This document shows positions 42,546 through 51,306 of a DNA stretch of 64,000 nt, in pieces (position 1 is the first letter of the stretch; each line of letters opens with the position of its first letter). The position numbers were made by a program, and so were the translations under genes. The notes below the pieces were generated by a model. The model worked only from the letters and a program-made list of their open reading frames with translations. It did not search any database and had not been told where the DNA came from. Location: assembly GCF_003725735.1 (NCBI RefSeq), contig NZ_RJTM01000029.1, forward strand, positions 62,001-126,000. Direction: 5' to 3'. Source of the stretch: Sinomicrobium pectinilyticum. GTDB lineage: Bacteria; Bacteroidota; Bacteroidia; Flavobacteriales; Flavobacteriaceae.

Positions 42546-45014
42546 TCAGGCTCCGTTTCCTTGTTCGTTGTTAAAAAACTGTTCCAGGGCATAGGTGTCG
42601 GCTATAAGAACCTGCCGGGCCTTGCTGCCTTCAAAAGGGCCTACGATACCTGCGGCCTCCAACTGATCAATGATCCTTCCTGCCCTGTTGTATCCCAGTT
42701 TCAGTTTTCGCTGCAGAAGAGATGCCGATCCCTGCTGGGCTATGACAATAACTTCTGCCGCCTCTTTGAAAAGGGCGTCCCTTTCCCCCGGATCTACATC
42801 AAGACCCGTGCCAGATTCTTCCCCGACATATTCCGGGAGCAGGTGTGCGTCCGGATACGCCTTTTGAGACCCTATAAAATCGGTTATTTTACTGACCTCA
42901 GGGGTATCGACAAAAGCACATTGCAGGCGGACGAGATCGTTGCCCTGGGTATAGAGCATGTCCCCCCGGCCAATGAGCTGGTCCGCACCCTGACTGTCGA
43001 GGATGGTCCGGGAATCTATCTTTGATGTTACCCGGAAAGCTATCCGCGCCGGGAAGTTAGCTTTAATGATACCCGTAATAACGTTTACAGAAGGCCTTTG
43101 TGTGGCGATTATAAGGTGTATGCCGATAGCCCGTGCAAGCTGTGCCAATCGGGCAATAGGCGTTTCCACCTCTTTCCCCGCTGTCATGATCAGGTCTGCA
43201 AACTCATCTACTACCAGTACGATATACGGCAGGAACTTATGACCGTTATTGGGGTTTAATTTACGTGCCTTGAACTTGGTGTTGTATTCTTTGATGTTAC
43301 GAACCATGGCATCTTTAAGCAGTTCATAACGGTTGTCCATTTCTATACAAAGGGAGTTCAGGGTATTGATTACCTTATTGTTGTCCGTTATGATGGCTTC
43401 TTCCGTATCCGGAAGCTTGGCCAGGTAATGCCTCTCTATTTTGTTGAAGAGGGTAAGTTCCACTTTCTTGGGGTCTACCAGCACAAACTTCACTTCTGCC
43501 GGGTGTTTTTTATACAGCAGCGAGGTGAGTATGGCATTCAACCCTACTGATTTACCCTGTCCCGTAGCTCCGGCCATAAGCAGGTGGGGCATCTTGGCCA
43601 GGTCGACCACAAAGGTCTCGTTGCTGATATTTTTTCCGAGGGCAATCGGAAGTTCCATTTCGGCATTATGAAAGCGGGTAGATGCAATAACCGACCGCAT
43701 GGACACGGTAGTGGGGTTTTTGTTAGGCACTTCAATACCTATGGTCCCTTTACCCGGAATAGGTGCAATAATACGGATACCCAGTGCAGCCAGGGAAAGG
43801 GCAATATCGTCTTCCAGGTTTTTTATCTTGGAGATCCTTACACCGGCGGCAGGAACAATTTCATACAGCGTTACGGTTGGCCCGATCGTCGCCTTTATCT
43901 GGGAGATATCTATCTTATATTGTTTCAGGGTCTCTACGATACTGTTCTTGTTCTCTTCCAGTTCTTCCTGGTTGATGGTAATACCGCTTTGTCCGCCATG
44001 GTCGACAAGGAGGTCGAGGGGAGGGAACTGGTAGTTGCCGAGTTCGAGTTTCGGGTCGAATTCACCGAAATCCTGCACCAGCTTATCCGAGAGAATATCC
44101 GTTTCTTCTTTTTCCTCTTCTATTTTTTTTATTTCCATCCGGATATCGTCGTGTTTCTCTTCTTTGGCAGAGGTATGGGAAGTAGGGCGTATTTCATCTT
44201 CGTCCTGTCCTGCTATTTTTATTTCAAAAGAGTTTTCGATATCAACATCCGATGTCTTATCTATGCGCGAATACCCGGAACCGGTATTTTCTTTTTCCTT
44301 GTTTTCCAGTGCAACCTCAAAAGGAGAGGGGGAGTCATTGGCGGTGGTACGTATAACAGGCTCTTCCGTGTTTTCACCGGCAGGATTGTCCCGTTTCATC
44401 CTGTTAAGGTCCCTGCGCATGCCTTCCCGCATTCCGGCAAACTGGGTACCTATTTTCTCGGGAGTGACTTTCAGTTTTTTTACCGCAAATATGATAAAAC
44501 CGAAGAGCAATAATAAAATAACCCCGATTTTACCGATATAATCCTGCAGGAAATCGTTTATTTCATAACCGACAACACCACCGAGGAGAGGTGCTTTTGC
44601 AGCAAAAAAACCAAAAAACACGGAGAACCACAGGATAGCCAGAAGTCCCCATACCCAGCGATTGACGAGTTTCTTCTTATCCAGGCCAATGAACCAGTGC
44701 AGCCCGGTAAGGAAAAACAGGTAAATAAAGATAAAAGCCGCAATTCCGAATCCCTTATAAATAAACAGGTAGCTTACGGAAGCGCCGAATTTGTTCAGCC
44801 AGTTTTCCGCCTGGGCATTCCTGTCGCTAAACTCGGACAGCAGGCTTTGGTCTTGTTGCCAGGTAAAAAAGAAAGAGACAAAAGCAATGCACAGGGCAAC
44901 GCTCAACAACATACCCAGGCTCCCGAGAATGATCTTATTTTGTTTTGAAAAAGTGAATCTTGAGGTTTTGGGCTGTGTTGAGGTAGCTTTTTTTCTGTTC
45001 CTTTTTTTAGCCAT
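42546..45014 (-). CDS. ftsK: DNA translocase FtsK
   Basis: 822 residues. Four membrane segments in the N-terminal 200 residues (for example IILGSLGMLLSVALCIAFVS and FIFIYLFFLTGLHWFIG), a charged linker (about 205-325), then the motor: Walker A GATGQGKSVGLN, Walker B YIVLVVDEFADLIMTAGKEV, and HLIIATQRPSVNVITGIIKA. The C-terminal gamma winged helix (about 750-815, LLQRKLKLGYNRAGRIIDQL) reads KOPS-type polarity sequences. It moves and resolves chromosomes at the division septum with XerCD. Confidence 0.97.
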   Translation of the reverse strand: MAKKRNRKKATSTQPKTSRFTFSKQNKIILGSLGMLLSVALCIAFVSFFFTWQQDQSLLSEFSDRNAQAENWLNKFGASVSYLFIYKGFGIAAFIFIYLFFLTGLHWFIGLDKKKLVNRWVWGLLAILWFSVFFGFFAAKAPLLGGVVGYEINDFLQDYIGKIGVILLLLFGFIIFAVKKLKVTPEKIGTQFAGMREGMRRDLNRMKRDNPAGENTEEPVIRTTANDSPSPFEVALENKEKENTGSGYSRIDKTSDVDIENSFEIKIAGQDEDEIRPTSHTSAKEEKHDDIRMEIKKIEEEKEETDILSDKLVQDFGEFDPKLELGNYQFPPLDLLVDHGGQSGITINQEELEENKNSIVETLKQYKIDISQIKATIGPTVTLYEIVPAAGVRISKIKNLEDDIALSLAALGIRIIAPIPGKGTIGIEVPNKNPTTVSMRSVIASTRFHNAEMELPIALGKNISNETFVVDLAKMPHLLMAGATGQGKSVGLNAILTSLLYKKHPAEVKFVLVDPKKVELTLFNKIERHYLAKLPDTEEAIITDNNKVINTLNSLCIEMDNRYELLKDAMVRNIKEYNTKFKARKLNPNNGHKFLPYIVLVVDEFADLIMTAGKEVETPIARLAQLARAIGIHLIIATQRPSVNVITGIIKANFPARIAFRVTSKIDSRTILDSQGADQLIGRGDMLYTQGNDLVRLQCAFVDTPEVSKITDFIGSQKAYPDAHLLPEYVGEESGTGLDVDPGERDALFKEAAEVIVIAQQGSASLLQRKLKLGYNRAGRIIDQLEAAGIVGPFEGSKARQVLIADTYALEQFFNNEQGNGA

Positions 45015-45098
45015 TATATACGTTCGGTTTATACTACTTGCTCAGCAAGTTTAAAAGCAAAAATACAAATTACAAACGTACAGGATTAAAATATATTT

Positions 45099-45458
45099 TT
45101 AAAATATTTTAGGAATGTAGATTATGCAGCCAATGATAATGGCCGTGGCAGCAGCTATAAAAACAGCCCCTGCGGCAATGTCTTTTATGATGCCTATTTT
45201 ATGGTGATGGTCCGGGTGTATGAAATCGGCCATTTTCTCTATGGCCGTATTCAGGCCTTCCACACTCATAATAACGGCTATGGTGAGTATCTGGAGGATC
45301 CACTCCGTAGCGGAAATATCGAAGTAAAAACCTGCGACGGTCACTATACAGGCTATGGTAAACTGCACCTGTATACTGGCTTCCGTACGGAACAGGATCA
45401 CAGCCCCTTTGGCAGCATACCGGACACTTTTTACCCGGTTTTTGAAGAAAGAACTCAT
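45099..45458 (-). CDS. diacylglycerol kinase family protein (DgkA-like)
   Basis: 119 residues from ATG 45458, chosen over 45476 because AGGA lies five bases upstream. Three membrane helices with the DgkA family signature EGLNTAIEKMADFIHPDHH near the middle, preceded by RYAAKGAVILFRTEASIQVQ. The family phosphorylates diacylglycerol or undecaprenol. The stop lies about 85 bp from ftsK, on the same strand. Confidence 0.92.
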   Translation of the reverse strand: MSSFFKNRVKSVRYAAKGAVILFRTEASIQVQFTIACIVTVAGFYFDISATEWILQILTIAVIMSVEGLNTAIEKMADFIHPDHHHKIGIIKDIAAGAVFIAAATAIIIGCIIYIPKIF

Positions 45459-45485
45459 GTTCCTGATATTGAACAACTAAAACTA

Positions 45486-45530
45486 AAACGGCAGTTGACA
45501 GAAATCCAAGGCTGCCTGCTGCCGTTTTTT
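45486..45530 (-). terminator. terminator of the thiol peroxidase gene
   Basis: Stem AAACGGCAG (45486-45494) with CTGCCGTTT (45519-45527), followed on the minus strand by TTTTAGTTTTAG and on the plus strand by TTT. It lies just after the tpx stop. Confidence 0.75.
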
Positions 45531-45545
45531 AGGATAGTCTGATGA

Positions 45546-46046
45546 TTATTTCAGGGTCTTAACGGCAGCTTCGTAATCCGGTTCGTCCGTGGTCTCCGCC
45601 ACCTGTTGGGTATGGATAACCTTACCATCTTCGTCAATGACTACTACCGACCTGGAAAGCAGTCCGGCCAAAGGGCCGTCCACAAATTCCACCCCATAGC
45701 TTTTCCCGAATTCCCTTTCCCGGAAATCGGACAGGGTAATCACATTGTCCAGTCCTTCCGCACCGCAGAACCGGGCCTGAGCAAAAGGCAGGTCCCTGGA
45801 GATGCACAATACGGCTGTGTTGTCCAGTCCGGATACCTTCTGGTTGAACTTGCGTACCGAAGCGGCACATACACCGGTATCTATACTCGGAAAGATGTTC
45901 AATACAACTCTTTTTCCTTTGAAATCCTGAAGTGAAGCAGAAGAAAGATCGTTTTTAACCAGTGAAAAGCCAGGTGCTTTTTCGCCGGTTCGGGGTAATT
46001 CCCCTGCAGTTTTTATCGTATTTCCTTTAAGCGTTACTGTTGCCAT
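45546..46046 (-). CDS. tpx: thiol peroxidase Tpx
   Basis: 166 residues from ATG 46046 ([20 protein letters not shown]), the usual N-terminus; a longer frame to 46169 adds 41 unrelated residues. The peroxidatic cysteine is in [17 protein letters not shown] and the resolving cysteine in [14 protein letters not shown], the atypical 2-Cys Tpx arrangement. It reduces hydrogen peroxide and organic peroxides at the expense of thioredoxin. A thioredoxin gene is close by at 46509. Confidence 0.95.
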   Translation of the reverse strand: MATVTLKGNTIKTAGELPRTGEKAPGFSLVKNDLSSASLQDFKGKRVVLNIFPSIDTGVCAASVRKFNQKVSGLDNTAVLCISRDLPFAQARFCGAEGLDNVITLSDFREREFGKSYGVEFVDGPLAGLLSRSVVVIDEDGKVIHTQQVAETTDEPDYEAAVKTLK

Positions 46047-46153
46047 GTTTTCTTGTTTTTTTTTAGGTATTATACATCGTGTCCGTATATGGGACAAGTG
46101 ATTGTAAAGATAGCCAATCTTTGAGGAAAAACCCGGGAGGACGGAAAGAAAAA

Positions 46154-46182
46154 ATCCCCTTTCCCGCAAAGAGAAAGAGGAT
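46154..46182 (-). terminator. terminator after the Prx-Trx-small protein genes
   Basis: Stem ATCCCCTTTC (46154-46163) with GAAAGAGGAT (46173-46182, one mismatch) followed on the minus strand by TTTTTTC. Confidence 0.7.
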
Positions 46183-46212
46183 TATCAGCAATTTTTTCCC
46201 AACCGGGTACGT

Positions 46213-46470
46213 TTATTTGTCGATGGAGCCGAGGACCCTGCCCATAAAAGCATTCAATGCTTCTTTTCTGGACATACCGTCTTTTACCATTTTATCTACT
46301 TCCACGGCACCGTACATATTGGAGATAAGTTCTCCTATTACGTCGAGTTCCTCATCCTTCAGGGAAGGGACTTCCGTGAGTGCTTCCAGGGTTTCTATGG
46401 CTTCGATGACATAGTCCTGGTCATTTTCTTCTATAAAATTTGCCAGATGTTTTATGATAGGTAACTTCAT
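46213..46470 (-). CDS. small conserved hypothetical protein next to thioredoxin
   Basis: 85 residues, acidic and helical: MKLPIIKHLANFIEENDQDY, then IEALETL-type helices and MYGAVEVDKMVKDGMSRKEA. No signal peptide, cysteine or catalytic motif. Flavobacterial genomes commonly carry a protein of this size next to Trx and Prx (grouped as DUF6952, from memory). Separated from the trx gene by 38 bp on the same strand, so cotranscribed. Function unknown. Confidence 0.82.
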   Translation of the reverse strand: MKLPIIKHLANFIEENDQDYVIEAIETLEALTEVPSLKDEELDVIGELISNMYGAVEVDKMVKDGMSRKEALNAFMGRVLGSIDK

Positions 46471-46508
46471 GTTTCCGTTGTTATAAAATGCAGCCCCTGG
46501 TTAACCTG

Positions 46509-46817
46509 CTATTTGTTATTTTCGATAAATGATTTTAAAACATCTGTCTTATTGGTCTGGATCTGATTTACCAGTTCCCCGTTTTTAAAGGCGGCAAAAG
46601 TAGGAAGATTATCCACATTTGCCAGCTTTCTTGATTCCGGGAATTTTTCGGCATCCGCCACTACAAAGGAGGCATTTTCCGTTTCGGAAGCAAATTTTTT
46701 AAATTTAGGCTTCATAATACGGCAGTTACCACACCATCCGGCGGAATACTGAACAAATACCGTGTCATTTCCTGCAACAACCTCGGGAAGGTTGTCTTTC
46801 TCTAATTCCTGTATCAT
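46509..46817 (-). CDS. thioredoxin-family protein
   Basis: 102 residues, a single thioredoxin domain with active site WCGNCRIMKP and the cis-proline motif DNLPTFAAFKNGE. The CGNC motif differs from the classical CGPC. No signal peptide, so cytoplasmic; likely electron donor to the neighbouring peroxiredoxin and Tpx. A perfect -7 element TACTTTTG (complement of 46883-46890) lies 66 bp upstream. Confidence 0.93.
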   Translation of the reverse strand: MIQELEKDNLPEVVAGNDTVFVQYSAGWCGNCRIMKPKFKKFASETENASFVVADAEKFPESRKLANVDNLPTFAAFKNGELVNQIQTNKTDVLKSFIENNK

Positions 46818-46882
46818 AACACTTGTTTTTACTTTCGTTTTTTACATGTTGCACCGGGATTTTCCGAAGTCCGTAACCCCGG

Positions 46883-46935
46883 CAAAAGTATCCCGACTTT
46901 ACCTTCGGAAATCATTCCCAGTAGTAAAGTCGGGA
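46883..46935 (-). promoter_or_regulatory. hairpin and -7 element between peroxiredoxin and thioredoxin genes
   Basis: An 11-bp inverted repeat (TCCCGACTTTA 46891-46901 with 46925-46935) is followed directly on the minus strand by TACTTTTG (46883-46890). It may end most peroxiredoxin transcripts while a separate promoter starts trx. The -33 element is not clear. Confidence 0.4.
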
Positions 46936-46974
46936 ACCTGATACCAAAAAGACCGGAACTTTTAATTCCGTATA

Positions 46975-47613
46975 TTAGTTGGCACTCAGGTATTCGGCAA
47001 CACCTTGTCTGTTGGCAGACATGGCTTCTTTACCGTTTTCCCAGTTGGCAGGACATACTTCCCCGTGTGTCTGAACGTGTGCATAGGCATCGATCAGTCT
47101 CAGGAATTCATTTACATTTCGTCCTACCGGCATATGGTTTACACTTTCGTGGAATACGGTACCTTCTTCATCGATAAGGAAAGTGGCCCTGTAAGTTACA
47201 TTATCTCCTTCGTAAACATACGAATCGGTTTCTTCGTTGTATGCTTCGGACTGCAGATCCAGGATGCGCAGCATGTTGGCCAGGTTTCTGTTGCTGTCGG
47301 CAAGCAGAGGGTAGGTTACACCTTCAATACCTCCGTTATCTTTAGCTGTGTTCAGCCATGCAAAGTGTACTTCGGGAGTATCACAGGAAGCACCGATAAC
47401 CACAGTGTTCCTTTTTTCAAACTCCGGCAAAGCGGCCTGGAAAGCGTGCAACTCCGTAGGACATACGAAAGTAAAGTCTTTCGGATACCAGAACAGGATA
47501 ACTTTTTTGTTGTTTTTTATCGCTTCTTCCAATACATTCACTTTGAATGTATCACCCATTTCATTCATAGCATCAACTGCTATGTTGGGGAACTTTTTAC
47601 CTACTAATGCCAT
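46975..47613 (-). CDS. typical 2-Cys peroxiredoxin (AhpC/Prx1 group)
   Basis: 212 residues from ATG 47613 (MALVGKKFPNIAVDAMNEMG); the longer frame to 47661 is unlikely. Peroxidatic cysteine in DFTFVCPTELHAFQ, resolving cysteine near the C-terminus in HGEVCPANW, with HGEVCPANWENGKEAM at the tail. It reduces peroxides in the cytoplasm and is followed by thioredoxin. Confidence 0.95.
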   Translation of the reverse strand: MALVGKKFPNIAVDAMNEMGDTFKVNVLEEAIKNNKKVILFWYPKDFTFVCPTELHAFQAALPEFEKRNTVVIGASCDTPEVHFAWLNTAKDNGGIEGVTYPLLADSNRNLANMLRILDLQSEAYNEETDSYVYEGDNVTYRATFLIDEEGTVFHESVNHMPVGRNVNEFLRLIDAYAHVQTHGEVCPANWENGKEAMSANRQGVAEYLSAN

Positions 47614-47872
47614 AGTTATTATTTTTATTGGATTAATACTTTTCTGATGCAAAAATAGCATAGTATCCCGTGCCTTTGCATTGAGATAGATTATAATATT
47701 TTATAGTCTGATAGAGGTTCTTAATAGGGGTGAAAAAGAGAGGTTTTTTTTAGGTACTTGTCAATTATGAAGGGTGGTATTTGTTGTATCCGTAATTTTA
47801 TTTCTAAACGCTGAAAATATTATTTTTCCTTTGTGATTTGTTCCGTACAAGAGTCTGCCGGCAGGCTTTTGC

Positions 47873-49327
47873 CTATTTATCACTGAGTTGTTTTATTTTA
47901 ATGCGGAAAGCAGCAAAGAGAAGTGTCATAAACGGGCTTAAGTAATTAAATACCGCATACCCTGCATATGCGGTAGGAGAGACCCCCAGCACACTGCTGT
48001 GATAAGCTCCGCAGGTATTCCACGGAATGAGTACGGAAGTGACCGTGCCCGAATCTTCCAGGCTCCTGCTCAGGTTTTCCGGGGCCAGCCCCTTGTCCTT
48101 ATAGGCTTTTGCAAACATTTTTCCCGGAACCACAATGGCGAGATACTGGTCCGAAGCTGTAGCATTCAGGGCAAGGCAGCTGGCAACGGTACTGGCAAAC
48201 AACCCGAAGGTCGTATGAAAGAGCTTTAATAAACTGTCCGTAATTCTGGCCAATGCTCCTATGGCTTCCATAACCCCCCCGAACACCATGGCGCAGATAA
48301 TAAGCCATATGGTACCGAGCATACCGGACATGCCTCCTGCAGAAAAGAGATCGTTAAGTGCCGGATTTGTGGTTTCTACCGAGGTATCTATGGTTATGGC
48401 ATCCATCACCCCGCGATATGCAGAATGAAAGTTAAGACTGCTTTCTCCTGCTATGCCCGTTACAATATCCGGTTGAAAAATGACGGCAAATACTCCGCCA
48501 AGAAGGGTCCCGGTAAGTAATGCAATGAGCGGCTGTGTTTTTCTTATGATCATAAGGATAACCAGGGCCGGAACTATAAACAGCCAGGGAGATATGTAAA
48601 AAGATTCGTCTATGGCGGCAAGAATGCCATCGGTATCGGGTTTTCCCGTGGTATCTATGGTAAAGCCCAGGATGATAAATACGATAAGTGTAACTGTGAT
48701 AGTAGGTACGGTAGTAAGGGCCATATAGCGGATATGCGTGAACAGATCTGTTCCTGCCATGGCAGGGGCAAGGTTGGTGGTATCACTGAGCGGAGACATT
48801 TTGTCGCCGAAATATGCACCCGAAAGTACAGCCCCTGCAGTCATGCCCAGTGAAATACCCAAAGCATCGCCTATCCCGATCAGGGCAATACCTACTGTGG
48901 CTGAAGTTGTCCAGCTACTGCCGGTAGCTACCGATATAATAGCACAAATAATGACACAGGCAGCCAGGAAAATAGTAGGATTAAGGATTTGCAGGCCGTA
49001 ATAGATCATGGAAGGGATAATGCCGCTGATGAGCCATGTCCCCGAAAGTGCTCCTACCATCAGCAATATCAGGATAGCCCCGGTCGTGGATTTCACATTC
49101 CGAGCCACTTCTTCCATCATTACTTCATAAGAAACTTTATTAAAAAAACCTACGACAGCGGCTACAGCTGCCCCGAGAAGCAGGATAAACTGGTTGGAAC
49201 CGGACAAGGCATCGTCTTTATAAACAAAAAGGACATTATAAGCTAACATACCTATGAGCGCAAATACGGGGATAAGGGCTTCCCAGATCGATAATTCCCT
49301 GTTTTCAATGACCTTGTTTTCTTCCAT
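47873..49327 (-). CDS. nhaC: Na+/H+ antiporter, NhaC family
   Basis: 484 residues from ATG 49327 (MEENKVIENRELSIWEALIP); a longer frame begins at 49393. About eleven membrane segments. Family features: SGTWLISGIIPSMIYYGLQI, ATGSSWTTSATVGIALIG and GDKMSPLSDTTNLAPAMAGT, and near the end NATASDQYLAIVVPGKMF and LIPWNTCGAYHSSVLGVSP. It exports sodium in exchange for protons at the inner membrane. Confidence 0.93.
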   Translation of the reverse strand: MEENKVIENRELSIWEALIPVFALIGMLAYNVLFVYKDDALSGSNQFILLLGAAVAAVVGFFNKVSYEVMMEEVARNVKSTTGAILILLMVGALSGTWLISGIIPSMIYYGLQILNPTIFLAACVIICAIISVATGSSWTTSATVGIALIGIGDALGISLGMTAGAVLSGAYFGDKMSPLSDTTNLAPAMAGTDLFTHIRYMALTTVPTITVTLIVFIILGFTIDTTGKPDTDGILAAIDESFYISPWLFIVPALVILMIIRKTQPLIALLTGTLLGGVFAVIFQPDIVTGIAGESSLNFHSAYRGVMDAITIDTSVETTNPALNDLFSAGGMSGMLGTIWLIICAMVFGGVMEAIGALARITDSLLKLFHTTFGLFASTVASCLALNATASDQYLAIVVPGKMFAKAYKDKGLAPENLSRSLEDSGTVTSVLIPWNTCGAYHSSVLGVSPTAYAGYAVFNYLSPFMTLLFAAFRIKIKQLSDK

Positions 49328-49464
49328 ATAATTAAAATTGTTCCGGGTATTCTTATGTTCCGGGATACGGGCTGCTTTTTCAGTATGCCGCACCGGATGT
49401 TTACAGGTTGTAATAATACGACTTTGCCTAAAGGTTTACAAATTTTTTAGAGGTGAGAGAAGGG

Positions 49465-49857
49465 GAGATGGTGAGACAGTGAGAGAAGATCAGAGGTGAG
49501 GACATGGGAGATTATTTTTTACAGGTGGATTTGATTTTTGATACGATTTTCAATCTTTCAATGCCTTTGGCCCAATACAGACATTCATCGGCTTCTTCTA
49601 CGAGACAAATCTTGGCATAGTGTTCCTTTGCAGAGCCTCCTCTGCAGAATGCCCTGGAATTGGCTCCTACCGAAGTGGACGACTTAGCCAACTGATAACC
49701 GATCACTCTGGCAGAAATATTTTCTGGAATAGCCTCCGAAAAACCCAACACCCGCACAGCATATTCCGGCGTACGGTTTCTCATCTGCTCGTTAAATTCC
49801 GCGTTTGTCATATAACTCGTTTCACTACCCTTTCACCTCTCGCTTTCTCACCATCTC
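49465..49857. repeat. inverted purine-rich repeats flanking the four-helix-bundle gene
   Basis: GAGATGGTGAGA at 49465-49476 recurs as its exact complement at 49846-49857. Both sit in wider GTGAGA-rich tracts (49451-49500 and 49821-49864, complementary strand). The 300-bp gene lies between them. Confidence 0.55.
49512..49811 (-). CDS. four-helix-bundle protein (23S rRNA intervening-sequence protein family)
   Basis: 99 residues, helical, resembling the bIVP/S23-type four-helix bundle: YQLAKSSTSVGANSRAFCRG, EHYAKICLVEEADECLYWAK, and a lysine-rich tail. Such genes occur both inside rRNA genes and free in genomes; function is unclear, though some are near diversity-generating or mobile sequences. 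It is flanked by inverted purine-rich repeats. The PLP enzyme gene begins (3' end) 52 bp downstream. Confidence 0.82.
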   Translation of the reverse strand: MTNAEFNEQMRNRTPEYAVRVLGFSEAIPENISARVIGYQLAKSSTSVGANSRAFCRGGSAKEHYAKICLVEEADECLYWAKGIERLKIVSKIKSTCKK

Positions 49858-49863
49858 ACTTTC

Positions 49864-51060
49864 TCATATCCCCAGCGTCTTCATACATGTTTTCATTTTG
49901 TCATAGGTCCGTTCTATATCATTGTCCAGACCTATGGAGAAACGGATAAGTCCGTCGGTAAGTCCCATTTGTTTTTGTTCCTCCGGAGAAATTTCGGAAG
50001 AAGTGGAGGTGCCCGGTGCACTGAAAAGGGTTTTATAGAAGCCGAGACTTACGGCAAGGTACCCGAGGTTGCTGTTTTGCATGTTTTCCATAAGTGCATT
50101 GGCTTTGTCGAGAGAACCGACATCAAGGGTCATCATTCCCCCGAAACCGTATTCGGTATTTAACTGCTTCCTCATGGTTTCATGGCCGGGGTGTGATTTC
50201 AGGCCGGGGTAAACCACTTTGCGGCCATCTTCTTCGAATTTCCTCGCAAGGAAAAGAGCATTTTCACTGTGTTTTTTAATACGGATATGCAATGTTCTGA
50301 GGTTTTTGAGTATGGATGCCGCCCTCAGGCTGTCCATGGTGCTACCCAGCAACATGCCCGCGCCGTCGTTAACATCTTTCAGGGAAAGACAAAAGTCCTT
50401 ACTGCCGCAAACTACACCGCCTACACAGTCACTGCTGCCGTTGATGAATTTTGTAAGGCTGTGGATGATCACATCAGCACCATGCTGAGCAGGAGCAATA
50501 CTGAGCGGGGAGAAGGTATTGTCCACAACCAGCGGAATATTATGTTTTTTGGCAATTTCGGATAAGGCCCGGATATCTGCTATTTCCAGCAGGGGATTGC
50601 TCACGACCTCGCAATAAAGCATTTTGGTTTTTTCGGTAATAGCGGCTTCTACTTTTTCTACGGAGGTAGTATCTACAAAAGAGGTATGTATGTTCATCCG
50701 GGGGAGAAAGTTTTTCATAAAGGCATAGGTGCCTCCGTAAACTGTTCTTCCGGAAACAATATGACTGCCTGCATTGCAGTATTGCAGGATAACGGCGGTG
50801 ATAGCTCCCATGCCACTGGCGGTGACATTGGCTGTTTCTGTCCCTTCCATAGCGGCAAGGGCTTCGCCGAGATAGAGATTGGAAGGGGAAGAATGCCGGG
50901 AATAGAGATAGCAACCTTCGGTATTTCCTTCAAAGGTGTCGAACATGGTTTTTGCGGAAAGAAAGGTGTAGGTGGACGAATCGGAAACCGAAGGGTTGAC
51001 CCCACCGAATTCTCCGAAATATTGCAGGTCCTGTATCTTGTTTGCGGGATCGAATGCCAT
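49864..51060 (-). CDS. trans-sulfuration family PLP enzyme (methionine gamma-lyase-like)
   Basis: 398 residues. PLP features: SRHSSPSNLYLGEALAAMEG, the aromatic stacking region VSGRTVYGGTYAFMKNFLP, VVDNTFSPLSIAPAQHGADV, and the Schiff-base lysine in HSLTKFINGSSD. C-terminal LIRFSIGLDNDIERTYDKMK is typical of the Cys/Met metabolism family. Candidate activities are methionine gamma-lyase, cystathionine lyase or an O-acetylhomoserine enzyme; residues that tell them apart could not be scored by eye. metE lies upstream. Confidence 0.9.
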   Translation of the reverse strand: MAFDPANKIQDLQYFGEFGGVNPSVSDSSTYTFLSAKTMFDTFEGNTEGCYLYSRHSSPSNLYLGEALAAMEGTETANVTASGMGAITAVILQYCNAGSHIVSGRTVYGGTYAFMKNFLPRMNIHTSFVDTTSVEKVEAAITEKTKMLYCEVVSNPLLEIADIRALSEIAKKHNIPLVVDNTFSPLSIAPAQHGADVIIHSLTKFINGSSDCVGGVVCGSKDFCLSLKDVNDGAGMLLGSTMDSLRAASILKNLRTLHIRIKKHSENALFLARKFEEDGRKVVYPGLKSHPGHETMRKQLNTEYGFGGMMTLDVGSLDKANALMENMQNSNLGYLAVSLGFYKTLFSAPGTSTSSEISPEEQKQMGLTDGLIRFSIGLDNDIERTYDKMKTCMKTLGI

Positions 51061-51237
51061 ACGAATCAGTTTTATGAATTAGTGCTGCAAGCTACCGAAA
51101 CCGGGGCATTTTCACAAGCGGATTTTTCGATATTAATAATTGCAGGTGTTTTTTCAGGAGATATTTTTAAAATTATTTATTAAAACACGGTTCATGATAG
51201 TGATTTACGAATTTTTTCAAGGAGGGGGAAAATAAGG

Positions 51238-51279
51238 AAAGGCTGTTTTTTTACCTCCGGGAGATATAAAACAGCCTTT
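51238..51279 (-). terminator. terminator of metE
   Basis: Stem AAAGGCTGTTT (51238-51248) with AAACAGCCTTT (51269-51279) around an inner ACCTCC/GGGAG pairing, followed on the minus strand by CCTTATTTTCC. Confidence 0.75.
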
Positions 51280-51306
51280 CTTTAAAGTTAAATACGGTGA
51301 TACGGA

